DNA of 60,379 bases from Chara braunii (lineage: Eukaryota > Streptophyta > Charophyceae > Charales > Characeae), in assembly GCA_003427395.1 (NCBI GenBank), contig BFEA01000294.1, forward strand, positions 771,643 through 832,021, read 5' to 3'. The translations under genes were made by a program, and so were the position numbers. Numbering within the stretch: position 1 is the first letter of the stretch; every line of letters begins with the position of its first letter. Shown one piece after another: positions 1 to 11,545 of the stretch. The notes under the pieces were generated by a model. That model was not told the origin of the DNA. It worked only from the letters and a program-made list of their open reading frames with translations, and searched no databases.

Positions 1-450
1 ATTCGTTGGTCTGCCCTTTGCCATCGGCCCTTGGTGCTCACAGTCCCCCTGTGGTACTTGCTGGACTGGACTGGGACTCTCTAGACCCTTCTGCTTACTG
101 TAGGCAGTCGTACCGTCGACTCAGTGCAGTTGCACTGAGGTCCTACCTGTTGACCTTGCCACTTGTCTTCGTCTGAAAACGTGGGCCTACCTTAGACTCA
201 CCACTTGACCACTTGCNGACCTTCTAGAAGGACTAAAGCTAGGCCTCTGGACTCTACTTGGACTCCTACCTTACGGGTCTACAGTTCGAATCTCCCTACA
301 GCCTACAACCTACGGCGACCTATTTACCACTGGCTATCGTGCAGGTCACGGGTTCAACTCCAGGGAACGGTGCAGATACTGTACACAGGTAAGCTGAGAT
401 CTGCATCGGCTACTGCCAAAGGTGAAAACTGTTTCAATAATGGGGATATA
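1..450 (+). repeat. Dispersed repeat, copy 1 (window-edge repeat)
   Basis: The same blocks recur in the same order at 59715-60230: a start like cgttggtctgccct, then ctacagttcgaatc, accactggc, and a shared end tactgtacacag followed by gtaag. The end is a consensus 5' splice donor in both copies (390 and 60136). The gttcgaatc block resembles a tRNA B-box, so a SINE-like or LTR-leader origin are both possible. One ambiguous base lies at 217. No coding function is seen. It lies in the intron upstream of the first WDR6-like exon. Confidence 0.7.
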
Positions 451-732
451 TAATAAATTTGCTAATTTGTTTCTGAGCATTGAAAATTCATGTAACGAGA
501 TGGCAATGCTAAACAGTGCTTATAATATCATGTAGATTCATGAGAGGTGTCCTGGCATTTGGAAAAACCGTTCTTTTTTTTTTTTTCTTTTTTTTTTTTC
601 AACCAACTTTGCAGTTCACTAAAAGGGAAAATGAGGTCCCCCGATGAGGAGAAGACAGCTTTAAAAAAAAAATAGAGGCAACAGGTTTGTCATTTTCGTG
701 TCTTTGTGGATTTGTTTGATGGTGTTGCGCAG
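451..732 (+). other. End of upstream intron with T-rich tract and 3' splice acceptor
   Basis: Non-coding and AT-rich, with a T tract at 573-600 and an A run near 662-672. It ends in gttgcgcag at 724-732, used here as the AG acceptor for the exon that begins at 733 because protein similarity starts just after it. No gene or RNA is recognised in this stretch. Confidence 0.45.
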
Positions 733-1017
733 ACGGGGAGGGATGGCTGTGTTTGTACTTACGAGTACACAAAGCAATCCAAGAGTTCTTCTGCTCACAC
801 AGCTAGCAAGGATGGTTGTTCTAGCAGCAGAGGATCAGGACCCGCTGCAGTTGCGCTCTCCAAAGTCCTGATTTGTTCAGGGGTTGAGCGTATTCCAGTT
901 ATTCCGTCTGTTGAATGGGTTGGTTGGAGAGGAGCCTCGGAGGAGGATGGAGAGAGGGTTGCTGTAGGCTTTTCTGGTGCCGACTTTGTGATTTGGAGCT
1001 TCACTCATCACTCAGAG
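733..1017 (+). CDS. WDR6: WDR6/TRM734-like WD40 protein, internal exon (95 codons)
   Basis: The family partners the TRM7/FTSJ1 2'-O-methyltransferase that modifies the wobble position (34) of some tRNAs; plant homologues are about 1,300 residues with many WD40 repeats. This exon reads TGRDGCVCTYEY near its start and VAVGFSGADFVIWSF near its end, the pattern I recall in the middle of the Arabidopsis homologue (a blade reading like LxLGFxSxxFVLW). It is open in one frame, begins after a plausible AG at 731-732 and ends in phase 0 at GAG before GTAAAC. The next exon lies 53.8 kb away at 54856 and continues the family pattern without a gap (HSE then VARIPCGG). Homology is from memory of the family, not a search. 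The left boundary is less certain than the right. The open frame to 1230 is intron read-through. Confidence 0.72.
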
Positions 1018-2268
1018 GTAAACCTTCTCGCCTTACTTTCTCTGTTCCCTTGTCCCACACCAAAGGCTTTCCTGGGGATGACTTTGTCATTTTTTTTCAA
1101 TCTCACACACATTCAAAGGCAAACTGACGGTACACCAAAGGACCAGGTGCACACTGTTTCAAAGAAAGTTGGAAAAGTAATGGCGCAATCGAACCAACTC
1201 TGCAGTCGACAAAGTGAAAGTTACTCGTAACAGTTCCAATTCTAATGACAACACCAGAAAGTTTCAAATGAGCTGAAGTTGTGAAGTACAGCTCGCCTGA
1301 GCGGACAAGACAGAACAGCGAGGGTGGGAGTTTCAAGCAAGGCAATAGGTGCTAAATTTGCTAATGCCAGTCTAACGCTTTGTGGCACAATGTGCCCTCG
1401 TGAGATCCAACGCCTTCCTGCATTGTGTATTTGTTTTGTTATTTTAATATGTACTACTATATTAAAGTTTATAGGCCGCAGGCTCTGACTCACCCCGTCC
1501 TGGCCAATCTAGGCCGTCGTATCGTGGAAATGAATGATCGATATCTGTTGTGAAACACTTTGTTTGATCGACACTTGGTTGTGCGGTTGGTGGACAAGTG
1601 GGCAGTGTGCTGGTCGAGAAATGTGTCAGTGAATGTAGAGAGCTTCTGCGAAAAGTGTCAGAGATTGCGAGAGATCGAGAGTCGTGATGATGACGTGTCA
1701 GATCTGGTCTTGATAGGGGGAGGGGGTTCACACTGTTTAATGTGCGGGTAATGAACACAATTGTATTTTGGGGAGGGTCCATTGGGAAAAGAACAGATCA
1801 GCAAACGGGGAGATTGGAAAATTGGAAATGGAAATATTTCTGACTCCAAGTTTGTGTCAGACATCGTGAGGAGGTGGGGTGTGTTTCAGATGCTGTCATG
1901 TTTTTGTGGTTGAACGGGGCCGCGTTTTAGGCTGTGTTCATTGGATTCCAAGAGTTGTGTAAACATGAGGATTTGATCATTATGTTATGTACCAGATTGA
2001 CCTTCAATCCACAACGAATTCACACATTCCCATACACGCATGCAATTGCAGAGTAGACTCGAAGGAGGCAAATCCACACAAACCCGGGACAAGATATGCA
2101 CAGCGGAAGCTCAAAGTACACAGAGAATTCAAAAACGAATTTCAATTCTGCAATCACTCATTCTCCTCCAATATAAATCCAGAGTACTCGTTCCAAGAAT
2201 CACAACCACGTTTACAACAACCCCGAACAACCCAAAACAAGTGTTCAACTAAGTATGCAGGAGTCTTC
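1018..2268. other. Intron segment with no recognised gene
   Basis: This is unique-looking intron sequence before the Element 1 insertion site. I see no tRNA, rRNA or coding similarity. Short open frames on both strands lack family motifs. The bases cttct at 2265-2269 match 15952-15956 and form the left part of the Element 1 target duplication. Confidence 0.5.
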
Positions 2269-3512
2269 TGCAATGACTTGCTGGTTTCTGGTGGTCTGTA
2301 GCCTCTCTCTTGTCGAGGCTGTACCATAGGTAGGGTAGATTCGTAATTTTGTTTGGCTGAGGGCTAACCGAGAGACCTACCTGTAGGGGTAATTCGTGAG
2401 GGACATATCTGCAAATTTGGGAAAATACAGGCCCAGTACTAACTGAATTTCCTAAGCTACCCTAACTGCGAATAGCAGGCCCAGGCTACCTCTAGAATAG
2501 ACAGGCCCTAAGGGCCTTAATAAACGGTCCTATAGCCTATAGCCGGGTTGGGAGAGGCCGTAGAGGCCGAAACAGAAATGGTACCGGTCGGTCAGTCAGT
2601 CCGGTCTAGGTCGAGTCTAGGCTAGAGTAGCCTATAGATAGGTTAGGCGCATTGGTTCAGGGCTTTTGGCAGTTGGTACCGAGTACATCGCTGCTGCGCT
2701 ACGCGTGAACCGGAAGTGGTGACAGCTCAGCGTTGTGGGAGACAGACATAGCCAGACCTTCGGAGGGCCGGCCATAGCTGGGACCTGCGCTGGACTCTGT
2801 CAGCACGCAGGGGCTGTCAGAGGTCTGGGCTATTCGAGAGAAGTTGGTGCCCTGCTGGACCCTCCTCCGGAGTGGGGTCACAGGGTTGTGGCGCTGCAGC
2901 CATAGCTGCAGCTTCTTCCTCAGAAGTCATCTCGCCAGGAGTGGTGGCGCTGCTGCAGACTTCCACTCGGGAAGTCTTTCGACACTTCGTCATCAACAGA
3001 TATTGTGGCGCTGGTCTTCTTCTTCACCCTCTGAGTGGCGCTTGGCCTCATAGGCCTGCTTCAGAGTGGCGCTGTCCTCTGGAGGCATTATTTGGGTGGC
3101 GCTTGATGTTCCAGGGGCTCAGGGGTGTTACGAGTGGTTACTTAGGGTTGGGGAGTGAAGCGCTGCTCACTCTTGAGCAGCGCACTGTAGTTCCGAGGTT
3201 ATCCTGACAATTCGAGAGTCTAAGTTTAATAAACAGTGTGATACTGGGCTTGGACTATCATCGTTTCATCGTTTCCTGGATGTGATCTGCTCGGCTTTTC
3301 TTTATGACTGGTTGTGAGGATTGAGTGGCGTGAATTGCACTTTCAGTGTACCCTGTTATATCGCATGGTCAAGTCTTCCGCTGTGTTTATCTCTCCTTGT
3401 GCGGTGTGATACTTCTATCCTCTCCCCTTCCTTCTGTGTATGTATGGGCATACCTGGAAGTCTGTGTGAGTGAGTGTTGGTCTTCAGACAACGAACAACC
3501 AGAATCATAACA
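2269..3512 (+). repeat. Element 1 left LTR
   Basis: It is about 1.24 kb and matches 14689-15951 throughout. It starts TG and ends CA. An AATAAA poly(A) signal lies at 3228-3233. Relative to the right LTR it lacks a short block around 15258-15277, which looks like a small indel. Confidence 0.93.
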
Positions 3513-3514
3513 GT

Positions 3515-3530
3515 TGGTATCGGAGCAATT
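3515..3530 (+). promoter_or_regulatory. Element 1 primer binding site (initiator Met tRNA type)
   Basis: TGGTATCGGAGCAATT lies two bases after the left LTR. The usual plant initiator-Met PBS begins TGGTATCAGAGC, one base different from this. Elements 2 and 3 carry the same core at 17233 and 25052. Confidence 0.85.
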
Positions 3531-4914
3531 GGATCCAGACTCTGGAGCGATTGATGAGTTGGAGCAGTGATCATCATCTTGCGAGATACTGGAGTTGAGT
3601 CTCATGGCGATTCATCATCTTCAGGGTTGTTGTCAGTAAGGGTGGTGGTGGTGAGTGTGTGGCGAGAAGAATTGGACAGAGGGTGACTCAATCCTGACTA
3701 GGGTTGTGCAGGAGTGGTTGGCGATTGGTGATCAGAGGCCTGGGAGGCTCTGAGGGGCTATATTAGCCTGGCGATTCATCTGGAGATTGGCGATTAACAA
3801 GGAAGTGATCCCAGGAGGTTGCGATTGTGGAATTGGGTCAGGATCCCCAATTTCCCAGCAGCGCAGTACAGGGTGATGTGGTGCTGCACTGAATTTGTCA
3901 GTTATATGCACCTGGGAGTCCAAATTCGGTGAACCTATCAGTTGGGGGTGAAGCACCTCAGGGTAATCTACTAGGTCACCAAGTTTCAGGCAGTTTGGTA
4001 TGTGAGAACATTGGGAATCATCAAGAGATGAAACTGGCGAGATGGGGTTGACCGAACAACCATAGCCAGAGTTTCACTCATCTTCTTCAGAGTTGATCCT
4101 GAAGTAAGTGTGTTCCTTACTCTACCCTGTGTGGCGATTCTGGGGCTATTTTTAGAATAGCGAAATTTGGTCTGTCTGTCAGTTTACAGTTGAAAATTGA
4201 AATTCAGACTGTAGAACAGCCATATCCAGCTTCCCCTACCTATCATCTTTGACTTCTAGTAACCCCGTTTGACCTCGTTTCTGACCCAAATTCCATATGT
4301 GACTGCTTTACAGTATTGCGATTCATACGGTGTAAGTGAATTGGTGTGTTCAGGGTCTTGTTGTCACTGATAATGCAAATTTGAATTCTGCGCTGACATA
4401 GGTGTTTGAAATTGCACAATTAGATTTGATGTTGCGAGTCAGTTACACTGAAAACTGTAATTCGCCATACCTAGGGTATGGCATACAGGGTCATACAATG
4501 GTGAAGTCTACAGGGTAGGTCTAAGACTAGGGTTACATGTAGATCACTGCATCTTGGTTACCAGTGGACACCTGTGCATCCCTAATTAGTCACTCTGTCT
4601 AACTACTAATCAACACTAATCAGTCCAAGACTGCATCCTATCAGTTATTGATGCAGGATTTGCAATTGTTGGTTCATGGCAGTGATGGGAAAATCGTGAA
4701 ATGGATTTTTGCTGAGTGTACTCTAAACTGACCCTGACCCTCAAGTGGTCTGCAGAGACTGAGCACTCATTTGCTCAAACTAACCAACTTTCTCTCTTCA
4801 GTCAGGTGGCAGTAGTTGGACGAGTACTGTACAGAAAATCCAGCTCTTGTTACCTTCTGTCTGTCTTTGTTTGTTTGTTTGTTTTTATTTATCTGAATTG
4901 TGGGACAAAGCAAG
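3531..4914 (+). other. Element 1 untranslated leader
   Basis: About 1.4 kb lies between the PBS and the start of gag. No conserved protein is seen. A (TTTG)n-like stretch is at 4867-4884. Long leaders are common in plant gypsy elements. Confidence 0.6.
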
Positions 4915-6440
4915 ATGGCAGATGCTGGGAAGGGAGAGGCTCCTGAGGTGAGGCCTCAGATTCCGCTTGACCCTTTATAGGCTGAACTGTGGGCCAAGGA
5001 GGAGAAACTCCTCCCGTAGGCCTAGGCAGTTGAGTGCTTAAAGGCTGAGCTGAAGAAAAAGCAGCAGCTCAGAAGCAGGCCAGGAGAAAGCTGCTGATTG
5101 CAGATGTAGAGAAGATCAGGATGAGTGGTACTTCCAGCCAGTACAATAAGGACATGGCTGAGTTCATCCTCCAGCAGGAAGAGATTCACCGTTCTTATTT
5201 TACTAACTGGGATGATAGGATCACCAGTCTGGAGAGTAGCCACTCAGCTTTTTCCAAAAAGTTGGATGACCTCTCCGCCAAACTGGATCTGATCTGTACA
5301 CATTTAAAGATCCCTACCACTCTGACAGTCCCTCCTTCTCCTGGGCCTTCTCAAGGGAACCCTTCATCACCCCCACAATCCAGACACACATCTCCTCCCT
5401 CTACTCCCAAATCAACAGCACCTTCACAACCCTCAGCACCATTTGATTTTCAGCGGCCCAAGTTGACCCCTCCACCCATGTTCTCTGGCGAGGACCCAAA
5501 GGTGGATGTTGCAGATTGGGTCACTGCACAAAGAACCTACCTGAGTGGGTTCAAATGTGATGAGGATGTAAAGGTGTTTGCCATCCTCGCTCGCCTGGAA
5601 AGGACTGCACTGAAATGGTGCACCTCCACTTCCAGCAAGCAGGGAATTGAGATGTCTGATTGGGCTCAGAGGTTGGGGGTGGCTGGTTTTCTGCAAGCCC
5701 TGCAGGATAGGTTTGCAGATAAGGAGCAGGCCAGGAAAGCAGCAGATAAAATTATGCGCCTGGGCCAAAAGAAATTTGATGGCTCCTTGTCCAAACTCTA
5801 TTCTACCTTTGAGAGTCTAACAACGACTCCAGGGTTAGAAATGAGTGAGCAAGGTTTGCTCATTCATTTCCTACGTGCAGCGCCTGAGTAATATCAGTTG
5901 GCATTGTTCTCTCAGGTCCATAAGGATTGGCGGTCCTTTGGCAGAGTAGCTCTGGACTTGGAGTCCAAACTCCATATCCAGGAAGCACCTTCTGAAGGAA
6001 GGAAGGGACCCTCCTCAAAGGGGCGTAGAAGGAGGAAGGGTGCCCTGTTTGCTGTTGCAGTGTCTAGTTCAGATAGTGACGCAGCATCGCAGGGTGGGAC
6101 CCCTCCATCTGGGACTGCTTCATCATCTGCTGCAGATCCTGTTGTTTTTGCCCTGGCTGATGCTTTGATGGGCATGACTAAGGGCAAGGCCCCAACCCAG
6201 AAAGCATTAACCAGCCGCAAGGGGAAAGGTAAGGGACGTGCCTCTTCCCCTGGTGCCAGAGAGTACCACTACCACGAGACGTCCGTTGGCCAGCTGACCC
6301 CCTTGATCCTTCCACCTTCCCCTGGCATGAACTCAGGATCCAGGAGGGGGTCTGGAGGAAGAGAAAGGACAAGGGTGTCTGCCTGAGATGTGAAGGGGAC
6401 CATTTCTTAAAGGACTGTCCCAGTATGCCTCGCAGGTCTA
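4915..6440 (+). pseudogene. Element 1 gag, broken
   Basis: Gag would form the virus-like particle. A probable original start ATGGCAGATGC at 4915 is followed within about 125 bases by stops and a frame change; the best frame then runs from 5121. The retrotransposon gag domain follows (MFSGEDPKVDVADWVTAQR, FLQALQDRFADKEQA). An in-frame TAA at 5889-5891 splits it, and the same frame continues to 6386. A further frameshift is needed to read the zinc knuckle at about 6389-6430, CLRCEGDHFLKDC. That knuckle has CX2CX3HX4C spacing, one residue short of the usual CX2CX4HX4C. The protein has a Pro/Ser-rich linker near 5330-5440 and a basic tail. Confidence 0.85.
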
Positions 6441-6639
6441 CAAGCAGCTCTAGTTCAAAAAACTAGAGCAGAGAGAGGTGGAAGAAGCAGCTCCCTCCAC
6501 CAGTGCTGATTCCCCTTCCGATAAAGGTGAATCTTCACAGTCTCTGAGCTGGATGAGACGTGGGAGGATGATGCTCAGTGCCTTGCTGATCTTTTCCTGT
6601 CCTTGCAGGAGAAGAAAAAGCATAGGTCAGAACTCAAGC

Positions 6640-6924
6640 TGCTTCGACCCTCTATCCTGGGAGCCAAGATCAAAGGGCTCTTGGACTGTGGGGCCACTCG
6701 CAACTTCATATCTCCCAAGGCAGTCAACAACCTGCACTTGGATTAGAGATTAGTGAAATTGCGACGACCTATAGAGGTTCGCATTGGAGACTCTTCCACA
6801 GTCAGGATCACTACTGCTGTCAAGGGCCTACGTGTGACCTTTGACAAGCAAGGAGAAATCAGGCATCGCCTAAATTTCTGTGTTTCCTAATGTTCCCTTT
6901 GACCTTGTCTTCTCTATGCAGTGG
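6640..6924 (+). pseudogene. Element 1 aspartic protease fragment
   Basis: The retropepsin active-site motif LDCGATRNFIS is encoded at 6681-6713. An in-frame TAG at 6744-6746 and a one-base frame change near 6885 disrupt it. The domain is cut at 6924 by the inserted sequence, and its continuation lies from 11546 on the far side of the insert. It would have cleaved the Gag-Pol polyprotein. Confidence 0.82.
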
Positions 6925-9900
6925 TGTCGGGCGGCCGAAGGTCAGTCGGCCACCCGAAATCCGACGGATTAACCCTTAGATTAACTGCCTAAAGAGGGAT
7001 TGACCGGGACTTTCGTCCGAGCTGTCGGGAGAAATTAGGGGTTGGAGAGAGACCCCTAACATTCTCCATGTTAAGTATTAACACTGACCTTTGAAATCAA
7101 CGAAAGGAACGGTTACGCTTGTCGCGCCTAGTACCTAATGTTTTCATCCGTTCCGGACCTAATTCTGAAGCGGCGAGCCGCGGAGCGGGAACACGGAAAT
7201 AGGCCTTGGCACGACTCTTTTGCATCATGTCGAAACGACCCCTCGAATTTTAGTAATTTTAATATCAAAATTAAAATTGGGGAAAAGAATTGAAAATAAT
7301 AGGAGGGACGAGAATAATGGGATAATTGCTAATCATTTAAATTTTTATCTGAATTCGTTCTTGAAGGAATTATCCATTATTTTCATTATTTTCGATAATG
7401 GAATTAGAAATGAGAAAAAAAAATAAAAATAATAAAAGAAAAGAAAAACGAAGGAAAATTTGTTATTTAATAAAATTTCCTCGGATTTTATTTATGATAA
7501 AATTGATCTTCATTTTCATTTTTCTCGATAACTGAACTAAAAATGAGAAAAATAATTGAAAATGATAGTCCGGAATAATTTACCTACCCTGAGTCTAACG
7601 ATTCGCTCGAGTTCCCGATTATTGCGAACCCCTGTGTGTTTTACCTGATTCACCTGATTTACCTGATTGCTGGCCTTGCCGCAACCTGGCTGTTATGAGT
7701 GAGTGCGGGTTGGATGGTCGGCGTAGGGCCGTACGACTTTATTTATTTTTGTACGACCTCTAGTTCGATTCGGGCACGACACTCTGGTTCGGGAGAGGTT
7801 CGGTGCTATTACGGGGTGCGGCATTGTACAGCATTCGACATGTTTTAGGTCCGGTATTGGTTTGGCATCGGTGTGGTACAGGCCACTGGAATTGAGGCGT
7901 TGTTTCAGGTTTGGGATGGTTGTTTCAGCCTCAGCACTGGTATGGTAACGGAGTTGGCTGCTGCAGTTCGAAAGCAACGTTAGGGTCGACACTTTTTGCC
8001 TTGATATGGACACTGGTTTGGAACCGTTGTCACACACTGATGTTTTCGGTTCTACGGTTGGTCCGACCACGACGGTGTGGGACTATTATTTCTTGCGACA
8101 GATGCGCTTTTGTATGGCTGCGGAGTGCGATAGTTTCTTAGCCTTGTTTCCGGTACGGGGACTGGTCCAATGTTGGTAGGGCTTGTGATGGCTTTTACAC
8201 TCCACGACAGGCTGTTCGGCCCAGATGACCTTGGTATGGGGTTCTTACAGTTATGCAGTTCAATATGAGAATGGTCAGCGGTGGTGCCCATGTGTTCTTA
8301 TGGTCTCTGGATTAATGTGGGTACGACCCGGTGGCTCGCCTCTATGCTGGTGAGCTGGGATGGCTCAACACACGTGTGCGCGCGGCGCCCTGATACGAGC
8401 CGCCTTGCGGTAATTTGAACTAGGCCTGGACATCTGGAACGGTCGTGGCCTCAAGGACTTGAGCCCCTAGACCCCGGTACCAACGGGGGTAGAATGGGTA
8501 CGGGGGCCTGGTACGGTATGTGCAGGGCGTTTGGGCCTCGGCCAAGGAAAAGGGACAGTGCGTAGGGGGAAATAAAGCATAGAGGAACAGTAGGGGGAGG
8601 GGGCGATTCAGTGTGCCCGGCGTACCCAGCCCACATTGGCACTCCGAGGCAAGACGTGGACGGCCCGGTTGGCGAATGCGAGAGGAGATGAGCACAGTGC
8701 GAGCGGAAGGTAGAGAGGAGGTCCTGACTGATGAGAGAGATCTCGGGGAAAGGAAAGCGTGAGCCCAGGGAAAAGCTCGAGGGATCGTGCAGCATGCCCA
8801 CCTCTCTATGCGTATGGGAGCGGTGTACCCAGCATTTCGTTGGGAAAAGTCAGAGTACGGACGTAGCTAGCGCGTGCTAGCCATGTGCAGACCGCTGCGG
8901 ATCGAAAGTACTGTTTTGCGTGAAGGGACAAAAGGGAGAAGCTTGCGGCGCTCACCAAGAGGGAGGGGACAATTCGAACTTGGCAAGAAGGGGTCTTTGA
9001 GGACTGAGGATTCTTCTGGCGAACAAGGCGTCCACAGCTCCACGGCCATGCAGCCCAGTTCGGGGGTGGATACTGGAAGGAAGGGGGAGTTCGTCTACAC
9101 GAGCCAAGCACGTACGATGTGTGCCAGGACTGCCCGAGGAAGAACGGGCGCACTAAGGAGAAGACGAACTCGGTATGTGCCGCTTCCCACTTGAAGCTTC
9201 CGTGGTTTGGGCCAAGCAGGCACCAGTGAGCCAACCCTGAGAGAGGGTAGCGCTCTGAAGACTGCCCGTATGAGCAGCTTCGACCGCGACATACGCTGTG
9301 TCGGCTGAATACGACCTCATTGAGAAGCTACATCTACTCAAACTCCAAGCCTATGGAAGGGGCGAGGAGGGAGAGAGCATGAGGCAAAAAGGGAAAGCGT
9401 TGTAATGGAAAATTCTCCGAGACAGGCGGAGCGCAGTGAGAGAGATAACTCAGTCGGGTGGAACCCAATGTGAATGGCCGAGAAAGCGAAAAACGGAGGT
9501 GGTCAGTGCTTGTGCATGCGGGGATAAAAGCGAGACGGACTAGAGAGATGAGTGTGATGAATCGAGCGCGCGCAGAGATGTGAGGTTGTGAAGAGTAGGG
9601 AAGGAGCCAGTGAGAGAGGGCATGCTCGACCAATCTCAATGCTATATGATTTCACTGTGGTGCTCTGAATATTAAAGTGAAGAGACTCCGTGAGGGCAAC
9701 TGCAACTTTTCCTTCAACGAATTAGCGGCCACAAGAACGAATTAAAATCTGCCTCCCTTCAACTGGCGTGTATAGACCGCGAGATCAACGACGACTCTGA
9801 GGATCTGCCCCAACGGGCGGACAGGTACGTTGGAAACTGAATAAGTGAACCTGTGAACGAGCTCCTCCAGTGGGTGTGAGAACGGGGAAGACTCAAGACA

Positions 9901-11539
9901 GTGTCGGGTGATGGAGAGAGCGTAAGAGGCACTGAGGGATAGAGGCAGGGGCGGCTATAAGAGGATGAAAAAGGTGCGGAAGTGATTGTGCATAAGTGAG
10001 CGTGCATGGGGAAAACTGCACTACCTGGAGCGCTCTGAGCGGGTGTAAATCGGAGCCTAGAGGGCAAAAGGGGGAGAGTGCGGCGTAGCACGCGGTAGGG
10101 ATATTGAACAGTGCTCGGGGATAAAGGTTTCTTTTATTATTTTTCTTCATTCATAAATAACTTCTGCTGGCTTTATTAGTGGCCACGAACACTGAACTTG
10201 AGGTAGTCTGCCTGCAGGCGAAGGGGGGGAAAGAGAGTGGACTGACGAGCCGCGATCACGTGGGAAAGACAGTAGAAGAGAGGTACAAGGCAGGGGTATG
10301 TGAGCCCAGAACGGGAGGGGGCCAAGTGAAAAGAGAGAGGGGAACTAACTGCAGACGCCACATGAGGATTGAGGATTTCCTCTATGCTACGGGACGGAAC
10401 CGCCACCAGTGACCGTTGACATCCCCCTTGAGGGAATTGTGCATTACGACTTGGCATTACTGGCGCTATCAAGTTCCCACACACCAAGTTCAAGCAATCT
10501 TACTAATTCTTGTAATCAAATGATGGTCCATAGGCGAATCCAGTGTGATCTGGGCTCGGTTGTTGGGACTCACGAATGATTGACCGTTGGTGTATCTTCC
10601 TATGTACCTTGCAAGGTCATTACACGAGATATCCGAAATGATGGACATTTACTGGTAATGGGGGGGGGGATCGCCAATCAGACTGAGTTAAGTGGGAAGC
10701 TGTGTGGAATCTTGCAGCTCGGGACATATGCTGGTGTCTCCCTCGGCATCGAAGTGTTCTGTGTGAAATATCAGCATTACACCCTCACAACTCTGGACTT
10801 GCAGTGAAGATGTCCGTGGTCCGTAGAGAATGGAACGAAGATCTCTAGTCCACAAGTTACCTAAGAAGAGGCTGAACTCTCAATTTTTGTCAAAGGAAAT
10901 CTTTATTGGTAAATTCAAACCATTAAAACAAAACTGCTTGCCTCGGCCAACTGTAAGCTCTGCCATGGGAGAACGTCGTTCTCTTTCTGAAACCTAAGCA
11001 AAATTTATTTCTGGTGATATTTGTCTTGTTAAATTAAGTAGCTTATGAACTGCTCATGGGCCAATTCTCTAGGTGCCCGCCCACGCGTTCGGGGGTCAAC
11101 CCCAATTGCATTCGTGTGCCTTGAATTTGGATTAAGCTTGATGTGACTCCCAGATGTAAACTCGATACAAATTTCTCCTACTACAATAAGCAGCCTACTC
11201 TATGACTAAGTGAAATAAACTGTCTCTTTTTTAGCCATATAAATTACGGATTACTCTTTGCGGATCTGAGAATTGGTCGAGAAGACCACCAGACTATTAT
11301 AGCCCCAACCTCCGGTCTACAACCCAAGGTCAGAACAATTTACTTTAGGGCTGGATTTCCGTCATTTCTCAGTGCTCAGGAGAGAACCTCTAGCTCGACG
11401 TTAAGTGGGGGCGAGACAGGAATCTCAAACCCCACTCCCTGTTCAGCCGCTGAGGACCTCTGAAGCGGGCACGGCGAGTGACAGACGCTGCTGCCCCTGG
11501 CTTCAACGACGAACAGGAACCCCTGCCCGGGTTTCCTCA
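6925..11539 (+). mobile_element. Nested 4.6-kb insertion in Element 1, probable solo LTR
   Basis: The insert begins TGTCGGGCGG and ends GGTTTCCTCA (TG...CA), and CAGTGG stands directly on both sides (6919-6924 and 11540-11545). The Element 1 protease/RT frame continues on both sides, so the boundaries are firm. No reverse transcriptase, transposase or PBS is seen inside. AATAAA at 11214-11219, about 320 bases before the right end, fits an LTR. The segment is compositionally mixed: very AT-rich at 7230-7560 and strongly purine-rich on the plus strand at about 8450-10350. A non-autonomous element without paired LTRs is the main alternative. Confidence 0.7.
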
Positions 11540-11545
11540 CAGTGG

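Noticed and set aside
1018-1230. Continuation of the 174-codon frame past 1017
   Set aside because: The frame runs through a GT donor and loses WD40 similarity; the family pattern resumes at 54856, so this is intron read-through.
2699-3207. Frames inside the Element 1 LTRs (also 15159-15646)
   Set aside because: They lie in LTR sequence, differ between the two LTRs by indels, and match no protein family.
8420-10500. Several minus-strand frames of 85-142 codons inside the 4.6-kb insert
   Set aside because: The plus strand is purine-rich here, which thins out stop codons on the other strand. The frames overlap each other and show no motif.
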